From: Calliphora vicina
Lineage: Eukaryota > Arthropoda > Insecta > Diptera > Calliphoridae
NCBI RefSeq assembly: GCF_958450345.1
Contig: NW_027052584.1
Location: 91,852-155,851 of the forward strand
Reading direction: 5' to 3'
Length of the DNA stretch: 64,000 nucleotides
Both the position numbers and the translations under genes were made by a program. The notes below the pieces were generated by a model. It was not told the DNA's origin and ran no database searches. It saw only the letters and a program-made list of their open reading frames with translations. Below are positions 34,477 through 46,755 of this stretch, one piece after another (position 1 is the first letter of the stretch; every line of letters starts with the position of its first letter).

Positions 34477-34865
34477 TGTAGTGTACCAACACAATTCGCT
34501 ATACACCTACATAATAATAATATAAACAATGTAAAGTACATTTGAGTGCAATGTGTCATGTTACACACAAAACACTCACATGCACTAAATATCACTCAAA
34601 TGTAATAGCCAATAGGAAAATAGAATTATGATTAGACTAAGATAGATTATTAATTAGAATAAGATAGGGGATACTAAAATATAGTATATAAACCCCGAAA
34701 TTATATAAATAAAATCAGACTTTGTTAAACCACATACAAAGACTCATATTTTATTGTATAGGGACTTTACGCTCTTCGAAAAAATTCGGAAATTGGCATA
34801 TTGAAGACCATAGGTACCTGGATGCCGGTCTAAGATAAAAATCTAATAACAAAGCGTACCTTACA
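34477..34865 (+). repeat. 3' LTR of unit 3
   Basis: 389 bp, TGTAGTG ... CCTTACA, preceded by AAGGGTGAGGG, a fuller purine tract than at 25131. The right flank is ATATACACAC as for the other copies. Confidence 0.9.
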
Positions 34866-37800
34866 ATATATACACACTCTATGTCGTTTTCCAAGTTTTT
34901 TGCGTAGCATTGTGTATTAAATATATTAAACAAAATTACACAAACCCAAAATAACATTTTCTCGGTCATATTTTTAATGTCGTTTTTTTTTTTTTTGATT
35001 GTACAGCTTTTTGCGAATATGACAAAAAACATACTTTAATTTTAACTATAGTTGCAAGATATATGTACATATATTATAAATGTAGTCACTTCAAGTGTAA
35101 ATATCAGCAACTACATATTAAATTTCAGATTCTACATAATTGTCCATTTATGGCAGTGGTGTGCCACATACCATCAAAGCTTTGGTTGTGTTTGTAAAAC
35201 AGCGGAAAATAAAAACAACACCACAACTGATTTGATTTTGTTTTCTGAGATGAGAACAAAGCAACAAATACATGATCATTATAAGAAAACGTACAAGTAA
35301 GCTTATAGTGTATGTCTATCAAAGTAACGTCAGCATAATTTTCTTGCCCTATTACGCGTGCTAGGGAATTGTGTTATTGGGCGACATTGATTTAGGGTAA
35401 TGTAAGTTAAGAGTAAACTCGTTATATATTCTTCGAACATTATTTATATTATCCGATTAAATGTAAGTCCCCGGATAATAATATATTTATATTGAACTTA
35501 GAAAACGGATGTTTTGATTATGATTCAAAGTCGGACTAAATTTAAATCTGACTTAACATAATTTTAAAATGCTGTGAACATGCTGAATATAATATTTGTA
35601 ATATTTGTTACACTACTTCTTGAAAATACGATAATATCGCCAACTAAATGTTAGTATACACATTTCGTTGAATAAGCAACGGTGTACATATACTGGAAGT
35701 AGCAAATTCATTGATGTTATCATAGTTAGCCAATGATATTATATTATTAAGCATACGTTTACTCATGTCATACTGAAATTAACACTATTTTTTAATAATC
35801 AATGCGTAAGATTTTTGAGACCATATGTGACGTTTATACAAAATTACCATAATTATGATTTAATCATTTTCCTTCTTGGTACTATTATCTTTTTAATATG
35901 ATGAACGTAATATTTAACGCTTATTTGACATATATATGGGGGATTTCACGTCAAGATTTCACTTTTAAAATCGATGTCTTCAGATCGGGATGGAATTTGC
36001 ACCAATGATAGCCATATTGTAGATCGGTAAAGAACTATCGTAGGTAGATGGGGTCAAAATTTGACATTTAGGCCAAACATGTGGTTTTTATCATCCATGT
36101 AACTTATTACCTATTGACTTAGCAAAATGTGTCAAAACGCAGGTCAGGTGAATAACATTATAATTTATTCCTACTTTGAATCATAACCAAAGCATGCGTT
36201 TTTTTCTAAGTTCAATATAAATATATTATATTGGAGTAGACGTATTATCCGGGGATCTACATTCAATTAATAACGCTGTTACTCTTAATTTGTATTATTA
36301 CCCTAAATGTACAGTTGTGTAGACTCTAAAATGTAATAGTTAGTTGTTGATATTTTTACATACTTTTTTATTTAAGGAAGAATCCATGTTGTCGTTTATG
36401 ATTAGATTTAACAAGTTAAAAATGTAAACACCATCAAATATAATTTACAACAATAAGTAAGCTAGACACATGATGTCGAAAGTTTTAAACGGCAAAAGCC
36501 TACTATTGTTCTACCAGAAACGGTATTTATGTCCGTCTTTAGTAGATTTATGTATAGAATTATATATGCATTCAATTAATCGGATTTCTGGTTTAATAGG
36601 TTATTCGAGTAAATAATTAATCGATGTTTAGATTTATTCGGTTAATAATCGGTGAATTTAAAATTATTCGATTAACCGAATAATTTATAAGTCTATTTTA
36701 ATTTTTAATTGAATTTTGAACAAAAACATAAAAAACAGCAAATAAGGTGTTCAAGACAATTTTTGTAAACATACTTTAACAGCGTCATAACTCAAAATCC
36801 GTGTTTCATGAACTGAGTAATACAAAATATGCCATGTTCTATAATGTTTCATATATGTAGTTTCATCAGTTTCCAAAAAAGTAAATTATTTTTTGCGTGA
36901 GTGTTTTTGTTGTAAACATCAAAATTAATAAGCTAAGTACATATTAGAAAGATATTAACATATACTATTTATATTTCTGAAATCGCATGATTTGTTGAAA
37001 ATTAAATAAATTTTAAAATGTCATAAAATATTCAAATACGTTTTTCTCGAAACGACTTTTTTTAAATGATGACGTTGTTGCAGCAAATGAGCGATGTGTG
37101 AGTTTTTTATGGTTTTAGTGAGATCTTCTGAAATAATATTATTATGAAAAGAATATAATTTTTTTAGATTTAATACAACTTTTCTTGGAAAAAAACTATC
37201 TCGCTGATGTTGGATAAATCAAAATAATGATAAGAATATTAATTTTTGGATTGTTTTAGATTTTGATTAATTTAATAGTTTCGTTTAGTTATGATAAACG
37301 ACTTATTTCAAAAAAAACGTTTCGTCTATACATGCAAATACAAACAAAGTATCAAATACATGTAAATTAAATATGTCAGTTGGTATACATACTAACTATA
37401 TCGTTTATTGGATGTTCAAAAAATATCTAATTTGAAATTTGAAACGGAACAAATAAATACAAACAAATTCTTTTAAAGTGGACAAAAAGGAATTTCGGTT
37501 AATAGGTTTCCAATGAAAGTGATGACTCGTTATTTCGACATCGTCGGTTCATTGTATTATTTTGGAGATTTAATAAATATGTTCTGACCTCTGATTCTGA
37601 TACAAAGATCCCCGAAATAAAAATTATTGAATTTGTTCATGTTTGATTCTAAAAAAATAAAATTTGAATCAAATTAATATGTTGAAAAATTAGTTTGTGC
37701 ATGAAAATATCTATAGTAAAAAAAATAGGCAAAAAGTACAAAAAAATGTTTAAGTTACAAAGTATTGGCAAATATTTTGCAATTATTCAACGGTTATCAA

Positions 37801-38229
37801 TAAAACTTGTCTATATTTTGTTGTAATTTTGACAATAGTTGAACAATAATTAAAGGCAGATTTTTATTTTAAAGTCGTTTTAAACAGAGCTGACTTTAGT
37901 GCTTGGCTATGATTATGTGTCATTAATATTGTTTCAACTTAATCCGGCTAATATGTCATCTCGAAAACCACATTTGAATCATTGTCATGACATATATTAT
38001 ATTAGCATTACTCTAAATGAGCAGAAATTATAATCTAAAATGTAATTATCATGTAAATGTAATGAAGTAAAGTCTGTTCGGTCAATTGCCCTGTCAAACG
38101 AACACTATTTTCATTTTAATTAACAACATATATCATATTATTTAATGTTCATTCCTATTAAATATAATATACATTATAATGTCCCTTAGAGTTAATTAAA
38201 TTAATTAAAGATTTCTTAATGACCTAAAA
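34866..38229. repeat. Unit R' flank copy 3 and its continuation
   Basis: 34866-36848 repeats the 2-kb flank. Unlike copies 1 and 2 it continues at CATATATGTAGTTTCATC into sequence also present at 42550-43520 (partly deleted there). From 36850 to 38229 I see A+T-rich DNA with no readable gene. One element of note is the motif TCTCGAAAACCACATTTGA near 37963. Confidence 0.55.
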
Positions 38230-38770
38230 TACCACAAAAAATATGTTTAGCTCGTCCTAAGAACGACAACCCGTGCCGACTGTAATTAACGAAGTCCACA
38301 ATACGACATAATCAGGTCACTTATGAATTAGAAACACAATTATAAAACTTAATCAACGGTACATATCGAAAACATGTGATCCATGTAACAAAAAAAGCAC
38401 AAAAGAACCACTTACCCACACAAATAAACCATGCAACAGTGTTGAAGTGATAACATTGTCCCCGGTCATATTGGTATTTCATATTTTAACAATGCAATGT
38501 GAGTTGACGAATTTTTAGTGGCACACCCCATGCCGACAAAATATGCACTTACGGCAACCAAAACATTAGTAGATCAATTATTTTTTAAAATATGGATAAT
38601 TTAATATATTTAGATCAGATAGAGGAACAGAATTTATTAATTAAACAATGTGTAACGTATGTTCAATTACTTCAAATTAAACACATATTCATTTGAAAGA
38701 AATCACATAATTCCTAACGAATTTATATTGACGAGTGCAAATGATTATGAATGAGATGAATGGGTAGCAT
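38230..38770 (+). pseudogene. Old integrase fossil, second retroelement lineage, copy 1
   Basis: Not an open frame, but pieces align in order with the integrase at 33272-34175: ATTATAAAACTTAATCAACG (KTIIKLNQ-like, zinc finger zone), KKSTKEPLT near 38392, ILTMQCELTNF near 38478, TATKTLVDQLF near 38550, RSDRGTEFI near 38610. Many stops. The divergence from the 19253 element is large, so this is an older relative of the same 412/mdg1-like group. Confidence 0.65.
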
Positions 38771-38794
38771 AATACTTTTACATACTTATTATTC

Positions 38795-39102
38795 AATGCG
38801 ATTCTGCTTATATATATCCGAATGATTGAAACTCCGAAGGATGTGGCAGTGGCATCGTCCTTCAGGCAATTAGATTATTGCAGTATCTGTCTAAACTGTT
38901 TATTAGAACAATGCAAGAGAGCATTTTAACATTCTTAAATATTCAACACATTATCCCAAATCATCAATTCGTATTCCGTAAAAACCACAGCACAATTGAG
39001 CATGTTAACCGCCTAACTGAAGAGATACGAGAATCGTCCGAACTAAAAGAGTATTATTCGGCAAGCTTTCTAGAAGTTGTCAAACCTACGTCAGATGAAT
39101 AA
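38795..39102 (+). pseudogene. Jockey-like RT fragment (best-preserved copy)
   Basis: Open from 38878 to 39102 and readable upstream. RLLQYLSKLF matches the LLPVLSKLFE region, then IIPNHQFVFRKNHSTIEHVN and a stretch equivalent to CSAVFLDVAQAFD in decayed form (YYSASFLEVVKP). These are consecutive RT palm motifs of Jockey-type LINEs. The fragment ends just after motif A. Seven other copies occur in the window (1929, 2880, 10266, 12288, 44085, 45798, 55007). Confidence 0.75.
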
Positions 39103-40783
39103 CAGGTTAAATTATGATAGCACTTTTTATATCGGTCAATAACTATCATAGGTAGATGGGGTCAACATTTGACTTTAGGCCAACCATGTGATTTTTCTCA
39201 TACATTTAACTATTGACTTAGCACAATGTGTCCCAACTAGTCAGGTGAATAACATATAATTTATTCCGAATTTGAATCATAATCAAAACATGCGTTTTAC
39301 AAGTTCAATATAAATAGATTAAATTGGAGTAGACGTATTCTCCGGGGATATACATTCAATCGGGTACAAAAAATTATGTTCGAATACTCATAACGCTTTT
39401 ACTCTTAATTTGTATTACTACCCTAAATTGACAATTATGTAGACTATAAAATGTAATATTAGTTGTTGATATTTTTACACACTTTTTTAAGGGAAAATAC
39501 ATGCAACAATTATATTGTTGTCGTTTATGATTAGATTTAACAAGTTAAAAATTCTCAATTTTTAATTTGATTATTTCACTGACATTTATTGTTGGTGGAT
39601 AAGCTAGTTCATCTGACGTAAAATAATTGTAAAATGCTATGAATACGCTAATAAACATTTGTTGCACTACTTATTCCATGAACATACAATAATTAATTTT
39701 AGAACATGTTGAATATAACATTTGTAATATTCGTTGCACTCTTATTTTTTGAAAATTATTTATTCACGGGGGACAAAAATTGCCCAAAAATAGGTAAAGC
39801 AGGACATTTATTGTTTAACAAAATGTCCTGATTTACCTATTTTATATCCTCCAAAAACTAACTCATTATTTTAAATTATATTACAAAATGGGAAATGGGA
39901 AAATGATAAAAGGGGGAAAACTTCAATACACATAATTTGGTACTTTTTTCAAAAGTACGATTTCTCGATTCCATATTGTGTACTTGTATTCATTGTTTTT
40001 AATAAAAACTTTTGCGCTGTCATTGAGTCTCGAACACATGTGGTTCGATTACAAAGCAGGAATCTAAACGCTATGACTACATCACTTCGTTTGTTTTGAT
40101 ATTTAAAAAATGATTTTATTTTCAAAATTGTTTGTTCAGCAATGGTAAATTATAATAGTTGAATTCTATTGGTGTCAAAAATAGAAAGAATACATACAAA
40201 ACTAGTTTTTTCCAATTTATTTTTCCAGACCAATAACACTAATGTTTTATTTAAAATTTAGAAAATTGTAATTGGTAATTGTTTGTAAACTTTTTAAATT
40301 AATGAATTTATAAATATTTATCCTAAATGTATTGAGGATCTCTAAGTTAATGAATCTGTTTCTGGAAAATGTATGTGAACCATATTAGCTAGACAAATAA
40401 ATATTAAAGCATATCAGTAATATTTTGTTTTGGGGCATCGTCTTAATTTTCATTATAATTATTGCACATAACTAACACATAGAGTTTGTGAATTCGAGAA
40501 TTTTAGAAATGTGTGTTTATATGAAAGAGTATTTTTATTTTCTATTTTAAACTAAATGCTTGCTCAAAAACGACATAAGTGGCAGTGTTTTTTGATTTGA
40601 TTTTAATTTATATTAGAGGTGACCTGACAAATACCGTTTTCAAAAATGTTGAGTTATTTTGAAACAACTCACACAACTTTGGACCGATTTCAAAATTTAA
40701 AACATTTACGGAAAAGGAAATGAAACAAAACATTCATAAAATGTATAATTTCTGAAATTTGTTTACACAATTTGTACTTAACA
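39103..40783. repeat. Unit R, copy 3 (partial)
   Basis: Joins at a TATCGGTCAATAACTATC block and follows 6130-7683 in order: decayed module M with the G-rich insertion near 39888, the GAGGTGACCTGACA block near 40615, and the LTR-target flank. No gene. Confidence 0.55.
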
Positions 40784-40787
40784 ATGT
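40784..40787. other. Empty integration site of the retroelement
   Basis: TTTGTACTTAACA-ATGT-ATACCCACTC matches the left flank (…TTTGTACTCAACTATAT) and the right flank (ATATACACACTC) of the provirus at 19253-25529, joined once. ATGT is the unduplicated counterpart of ATAT. This copy of the unit never received the insertion, or derives from one that did not. Confidence 0.75.
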
Positions 40788-43519
40788 ATACCCACTCTAT
40801 GTCGTTTTCCAAGTTTTTTGCCTAGCATTGTGTATTAAATATATTAAACAAAATTACACAAACCCAAATAACATATTATTGGTCATATTTTTAATGTCGT
40901 TTTTTTTTTTTTTTGATTTGTACAGATTTTTGCGAATCTGGCATCCCTAGGCGGTACCCAGTTAAAGTCGGTTCAATTTAAAACATACTTTAATTTTAAC
41001 TATAGTTGCAAGATATATGTACATATATATATTATAAATGTAGTCACTACAAGTGTAAATATAAGCAACTAAATATTATATTTTAGATTCTACATAATTG
41101 TACATTTAGGGTAATGTAAATTAAGAGTAAAATCGTCATAGATTCTTCGAACATAATTTATATTATCCGATTAAATGTAGGTCCCCGGATAATAATATAT
41201 TTATCTTGAACTTAGAAAACGTATGTTTTGATTATGATTCAAAGTCGGAATAAATTTAAATCTGACTTAGCAATGCTGTGAACATGCTGAATATAATTTT
41301 CGTAATATTTGTTGCACTACTTCTTGAAAATACAATAATATCACCAACTAAATGTTAGTATACACATTTCGTTGAATAAGCAACGGGGTACATATGCTGG
41401 AAGTAGCAAATTCTTTGATGTTATCATAGTTAGCCAATGACTTGAATACGTTTATTCAAGTCATACTGAAATAACACTATTTTTTAATAATCAATGCGTA
41501 AGATTTTTGAGACCATATGTGACGTTTACACAAAATTACCGTAATTATGATTTAATAAATTTCCTTCTTCGTACTATTATCTTTTTAATATTCTGAGCGT
41601 AATATTTAACGTTTATTTGGCATATATATGGGGGATTTCACTTCAAGATTTCACTTTTAAAATCGATGTCTTCAGATCGGGATGAAATTTGCACCAATGA
41701 TAGCCATATTGTAGATCGGTCAAGAACTATCGTAGGTGGGGTAGATGGGGTCAAAATTTGAAATTTAGGCCAAACATGTGGTTTTTATCATCCATTTAAC
41801 TTATTACCTATTGACTTAGCAAAATGTGTCAAAACTCAGGTCAGGTGAATAACAGTATAATTTATTCCGACTTTGAATCATAATCAAAGCATGCGTTTTT
41901 TCTAAGTTCAATATAAATAGATTATATTGGAATGGACGTATTTTCCGGGGATATACATTCAATTATGTTCGAATAATCATAACGCTTTCACTCTTAATTT
42001 GTATTATTACCCTAATGGACAGTTATGTATATTCTAAAATGTAATATTTAGTTGTTGAAATGTTTGCATACTTTTTTATTTAAGGGAGAATCCATGTTGT
42101 CGTTTATGACAACAAGTTAAAAATGTAAACATCATCAAATATAATTAACACCAATAAGTAAGCTAGACACATGATGTCGAAAGTTTTAAACGGCAAACGC
42201 CTACTATTGTTCTACCAGAAACGGTATTTATGTTCGTCTTTAGTAGATTTATGTATAGAAATATATATTTATTAGGGTATTCAATTTATCGGTTTAATAG
42301 GTTATTCGAGCAAATAATTAATCGATGTTTAGAATTATTCAGTTAATAATCGGTGAATTTAAAATTATTCGATTAACCGAATAATTTCGAAGTCTATTTT
42401 CATTTTTAATTGAATTTTGTACAAAAACATAAATAACAGCAAATAAGGTGTTCAGATAATTTTTGTAAACATATCGCCAATTTGATTTAACAACGTCATA
42501 ATCCGTGTTTCATGAACTGAGTAATACAAAATATGCGATGTTCTATAATGTTCCATATATGTAGTTTCATCAGTTTCCAAAAAAGTCAATTATTTTTTGT
42601 GTGAGTGTTTTTTGTTGTAAACATCAAAATTAATAAGTTAAGTACATATTAGAAAGATATTAACATCTACTATTTATATTTCTGAAATATTCAAATACGT
42701 TTTTCTCGAAACGACTTTTTTTAAATGATGACGTTGTTGCAGCAAATGAGCGATGTGTGAGTTTTTTTATGCTTTTAGTGAGCTCTTCTGAAATAATCTA
42801 ATTTGAAAATTTCGGTTAATAGGTTTCGAATGAAAGTTATGACTCGTTATTTCGACATCGTCGGATCATTGTATTATTTTGGAGTTTTAATATATTTGGT
42901 CTGACCTATGATTCTGATACAAATGATCCTCGAAATAAATAATATTGAATTTGTTTATGTTTGATTCTAAAAAAATTAAATTTGAATCAAATTAATATGT
43001 TGAAAAATTAGTTTGTACATGAAAATAGCTATAGTAAAAAAATAGGCAAAAAGTAAAAGAAAATGTTTAAGTTACAAAGTATTGGCAAAGATTTTGCAAT
43101 TATTCAACGGTTATCAATAAAACTTATCTATATTTTGTTGTAATTTTGACAATAGTTGAAAAATAATAAAAGGCAGATTTTTATTTTAAAGTCGTTTTAA
43201 ACAGAACTGACTTTAGTGCTTGGCATGATTATGTGTCATTAATATTGTTTCAACTTAATCCGGCTAATATGTCATCTCGAAAACCACATTTGAATCATTG
43301 TCATGACATATGTTATATTAGCATTACTCTAAATGAGCAGAAATTATATTCTAAAATGTAATTATCATGTAAATGTAATGAAGTAAAGTCTGTTCGGTCA
43401 ATTGCCCTGTCAAACGAACACTATTTTCATTTTAATTAACAACATATATCATATTATTTAATGTTCATTCCTATTAAATATAATATACATTATAATGTCC
43501 CTTAGAGTTAATTAAATTA
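40788..43519. repeat. Unit R' copy 4 and continuation
   Basis: Follows 34866-38229 with more divergence. It has an extra CTGGCATCCCTAGG block at 40938, a 13-bp hairpin near 42340, and a deletion of about 300 bp near 42800. A frame of 63 codons at 40759-40950 spans the poly(T) run and is not a gene. Confidence 0.55.
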
Positions 43520-44075
43520 ATTAAAGATTTCTTAATGACCTAAAATACCACAAAAAATATGTTTAGCTCGTCCTAAGAACGACAACCCGTGCCGACTGTA
43601 ATTAACGAAGTCCACAATACGACATAATCAGGTCACTTATGAATTAGAAACACAATTATAAAACTTAATCAACGGTACATATCGAAAACATGTGATACAT
43701 GTAACAAAAAAGCACAAAAGAACCACTTACCCACACAAATAAACCATGCAACAGTGTTGAAGTGATAACATTGTCCCCGGTCATATTGGTATTTCAAATG
43801 ATTGTAGATACATTTTAACAATGCAATGTGAGTTGACGAATTTGTAGTGACACACCCCATGCCGACAAAATATGCACTTACGGTCCCCAAAACATTAGTA
43901 GATCATTTTTTTTTTAAATATGGATAATTTAATATACTTAGATCAGATAGAGGAACAGAATTTATTAATTAAACAATGTGTAACGTATGTGCAATTACTT
44001 CAAATTAAACAAATATTCATTTGAAAGAAATCACATAGTTCATAACAAATTTATGTTGACGACTGCAAATGATTA
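43520..44075 (+). pseudogene. Old integrase fossil, copy 2
   Basis: Duplicate of 38230-38770 with a few substitutions and a 13-bp difference near 43797 (AATGATTGTAGATAC present here). The same motifs can be read: STKEPL, ILTMQCELT, RSDRGTEF. The minus-strand 73-codon frame over it is a shadow. Confidence 0.65.
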
Positions 44076-44084
44076 TTCATGCGA

Positions 44085-44390
44085 TTCTGCTTCTATATAT
44101 CCGAATGATTGAAACTCCGAAGGATGTGACAGTGGCATCGTCCTTCAGACAGTTAGATTATTGCAGTATATGTCTAAACTGTTTATTAGAACAATGCAAG
44201 AGAACATTTTAACATTCTTAAATATTCAAAACATTATGCCAAATCATCAATTCGTATTCCATAAAAAAACACGGAACAATTGACCATGTTAACCGCCTAA
44301 CTGAATAGATACGAAAATCGTCAGAGCTAAAATAGTATTCATCGGCAATTTTTCTAGAAGTTGTCAAACATACGTCAGATGAATAACAGG
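44085..44390 (+). pseudogene. Jockey-like RT fragment, copy near 44.2 kb
   Basis: Same segment as 38795-39102: SKLF..TMQENILTFLNIQ and MPNHQFVF, then a frameshift in the poly(A) after CCATAAAAAAACACGG. It directly follows the integrase fossil, as at 38.8 kb, so the pair was duplicated together. Confidence 0.7.
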
Positions 44391-45731
44391 TTAAATTATA
44401 TATAACTATTTTACTCTTAATTTAATTACCCTAAATTAATATATTTAATTTAATATTTAGATGATATTTATACACAATTTGTATTTAAGGGGAAATTCAT
44501 TGTCATTTGGCAACAGACAGATTTTTTAATAAAAAAAAATACTGTTTAGGTACAAAAGCTCAATTTTGTACGTTAGGGCCTATTGGTTTAACACTGTTTT
44601 ATAACATCTGGTTATCTGAACTTGACAACATTTAATAGAAATCGTTGTTTTGCTCATTTTTGTCGTTAGTAAAGTTGAAGAACTGTTTTTGCAAAAAGTC
44701 CGATTTTCGGTTTGTATTTTTAAAACTTTCTAAGTGATATTCCAACAACTAAAATTAATTTTCGATTAACCTAATGTAAGTATTATAAACTTCAATAATA
44801 AAAAATAGTTAAATTTGTAAAAAAAATACAAGTATTGTATGTTGTCAATTGTCTACATCGCGTGTTTAGTGACAATTTTCCGTTATAAGTTCTAAATTTT
44901 ATGTATTTTAATTTAGAAATTAAAAACTACTATGAATAACATTATAATTTACTTTGAATCATAATCAAAACAAACGTTTTCTAAGTTCAATATAAATATC
45001 TTATTATCCGGGGATCTACATGAGTCTCTTAAAATAACAGTGAGCGAAGGTTGAGTGTAAACGGCAGAAATGCATACGTAACAGTTAATGCAGATCAAAA
45101 AAATATAAACAAAAAAACAGAACAACATATGACAGCTTGATTTTAACCGCCAAGCCTTATTTTTTAGTAAAATTAAATAATTGTATAAAATTTTGGGACT
45201 TCATTTACCTGAAAACCAAAAAAATGCTTATTGTGGTTTTCCACGAATAAAAATATGAAATTTGAATTAATGTAAAATTTTAACAATGAAAGATAACAAC
45301 AAAATTTGGAACCAATGTCATTACAATTTTTGAAATTTTGTATTTTCAAATACTGACATTCCTAAAACGGGGACAATGTGTTCCAAAAACTCAGTTTTTT
45401 TGAAAAGTACATACTGTAAAGTTAATCATAATTCACAAAATCAGATGTTTTTAAGTATCAACTATTTAAAGTTCTATATTTTATGTATTTTAATTTAGAA
45501 ATTAAAAACTACGCCAGATGAAAACTAAACTTCAAAACTAATATATATTTATTTAATTATATTTGTCATTGATGTATATTTGTTATCGTTTTTCAAAGAC
45601 TTTTTGAAATTCCCTTAAATTAGATTTAAACAATGAATTCCATATAATGTTCAGTCAATGTTATATATTGATATAAATATAAAATGGTACGCACCAAATG
45701 CAACAACAGTTGAATGAATGTTCCCTTAAAT
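44391..45731. other. Stretch without a recognisable gene
   Basis: A+T-rich with long poly(A)/(T) runs. 45003-45160 (GTGAGCGAAGGTTGAGTGTA) matches 46625-46720 and so belongs to the Harbinger-related zone. 45536-45731 resembles the foldback outer arm (TTGATGTATATTTGTTATCG). The rest (44480-44990 and 45160-45530) I cannot identify. Confidence 0.5.
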
Positions 45732-45797
45732 AAAAAGTGTATACAAATATCAACTAAATATTAAATATTAGATTAATTTAGGGTAATGCAAATTAAT

Positions 45798-45975
45798 TCA
45801 TCTGACGTATTTTTGACAACTTCTAGAAATATTGCAGAACAGTACTTTTTTAGTTCGGACGATTTTCGTATCTCTCCAGTTATCTCTCATGTTCAATTGT
45901 TCCGTTGTGTTTACGGAAACGAATTGATGATTTGGATAATGTTTTGAATATTTAGAATGTTAAAATTTTCTCTTG
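45798..45975 (-). pseudogene. Jockey-like RT fragment, minus strand
   Basis: Complement of the RT fossil, from the CATCTGACG motif to TTAAAATTTTCTCTTG; shorter than the other copies. Part of the 9209-bp segment; repeated at 55007-55184. Confidence 0.6.
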
Positions 45976-46361
45976 GATTATGTCGACTGTGATAGAGTGT
46001 TTTATTTTTACTCCAAATAAATATAAATTACACCTGTTTTTTATTAACGCTTTCGGACGCTTATATTTTAATAATAATAAAAAAAAAAATCAAAACATAA
46101 ACTAAAAAACAAATAAGTAAAGAAAGTTCATTATTTATTTTTTGAACCTTTTTGTACATTAACATTAAATAAAGATCAAGGGCCGTTTTCTCATTAGGTG
46201 ATTATCTATTTTCTCAACGAAAAACTGCAGATTAAAGAAATTTGGTTTTCTCATGCCTCACCTGCCAATTATTTATTGATCGTACATATAAATTAAATCA
46301 GCTGACTGCTGTTCATAGTTTGTATGTGTTTTTGTAAACGGAATTAATTAACATTAATTTG

Positions 46362-46511
46362 ATGGAGGATGAACATGAAGAACATTAGTTCCAAGTGAAT
46401 ACTGAAAAATTGTATCATGACATGCCTAACTACCTGGCAGACATGGAGGATAATGAATATTTCAAAAGATTCCGTATGTCGATGGACACGTTGAACAGCT
46501 TATCGGCCTAA
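46362..46511 (+). pseudogene. Harbinger transposase N-terminal remnant (HARBI1-like)
   Basis: From ATG: MEDEHEEH, a stop, then a 40-residue stretch ending DNEYFKRFRMSMDTLNSL. The FxxxFRMSxxTxxxL pattern is typical of the N-terminal part of PIF/Harbinger (DDE_Tnp_4) transposases. No catalytic domain follows; the sequence breaks at 46512. A C-terminal remnant lies at 51061. A possible terminal sequence GGGCCGTTTTCTCATTAGG is at 46182. Short length keeps this tentative. Confidence 0.5.
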
Positions 46512-46755
46512 TAAATTTATGTCGATATTTATAACAGGCAGTATGTCGATACATTGAGACAATGGGTCCAATAGTGTTACTAAATTATTTACAACTACTC
46601 TTAAATTAGTCTCTTAAACGAAAACAGTGAGCGAAGGTTGAGTGTAAACGGCAGAAATACATACGTAACATTGAATGCAGATGAAGAAATATAAACAAAA
46701 CAAACAGCTAACATCTGGGAGAGAAACGATACAGAAAAAGGAAAACTGTATGTTA

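Larger units (their letters stand above)
32054..34865 (+). mobile_element. Third partial pol copy (unit 3) with 3' LTR
   Basis: Has the same left junction and the same RT deletion as unit 2, so one was copied from the other (offset 4539 bp). It lacks both TIR insertions and keeps the full integrase end, purine tract and 3' LTR. It is the best-preserved 3' half in the window. Confidence 0.85.
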
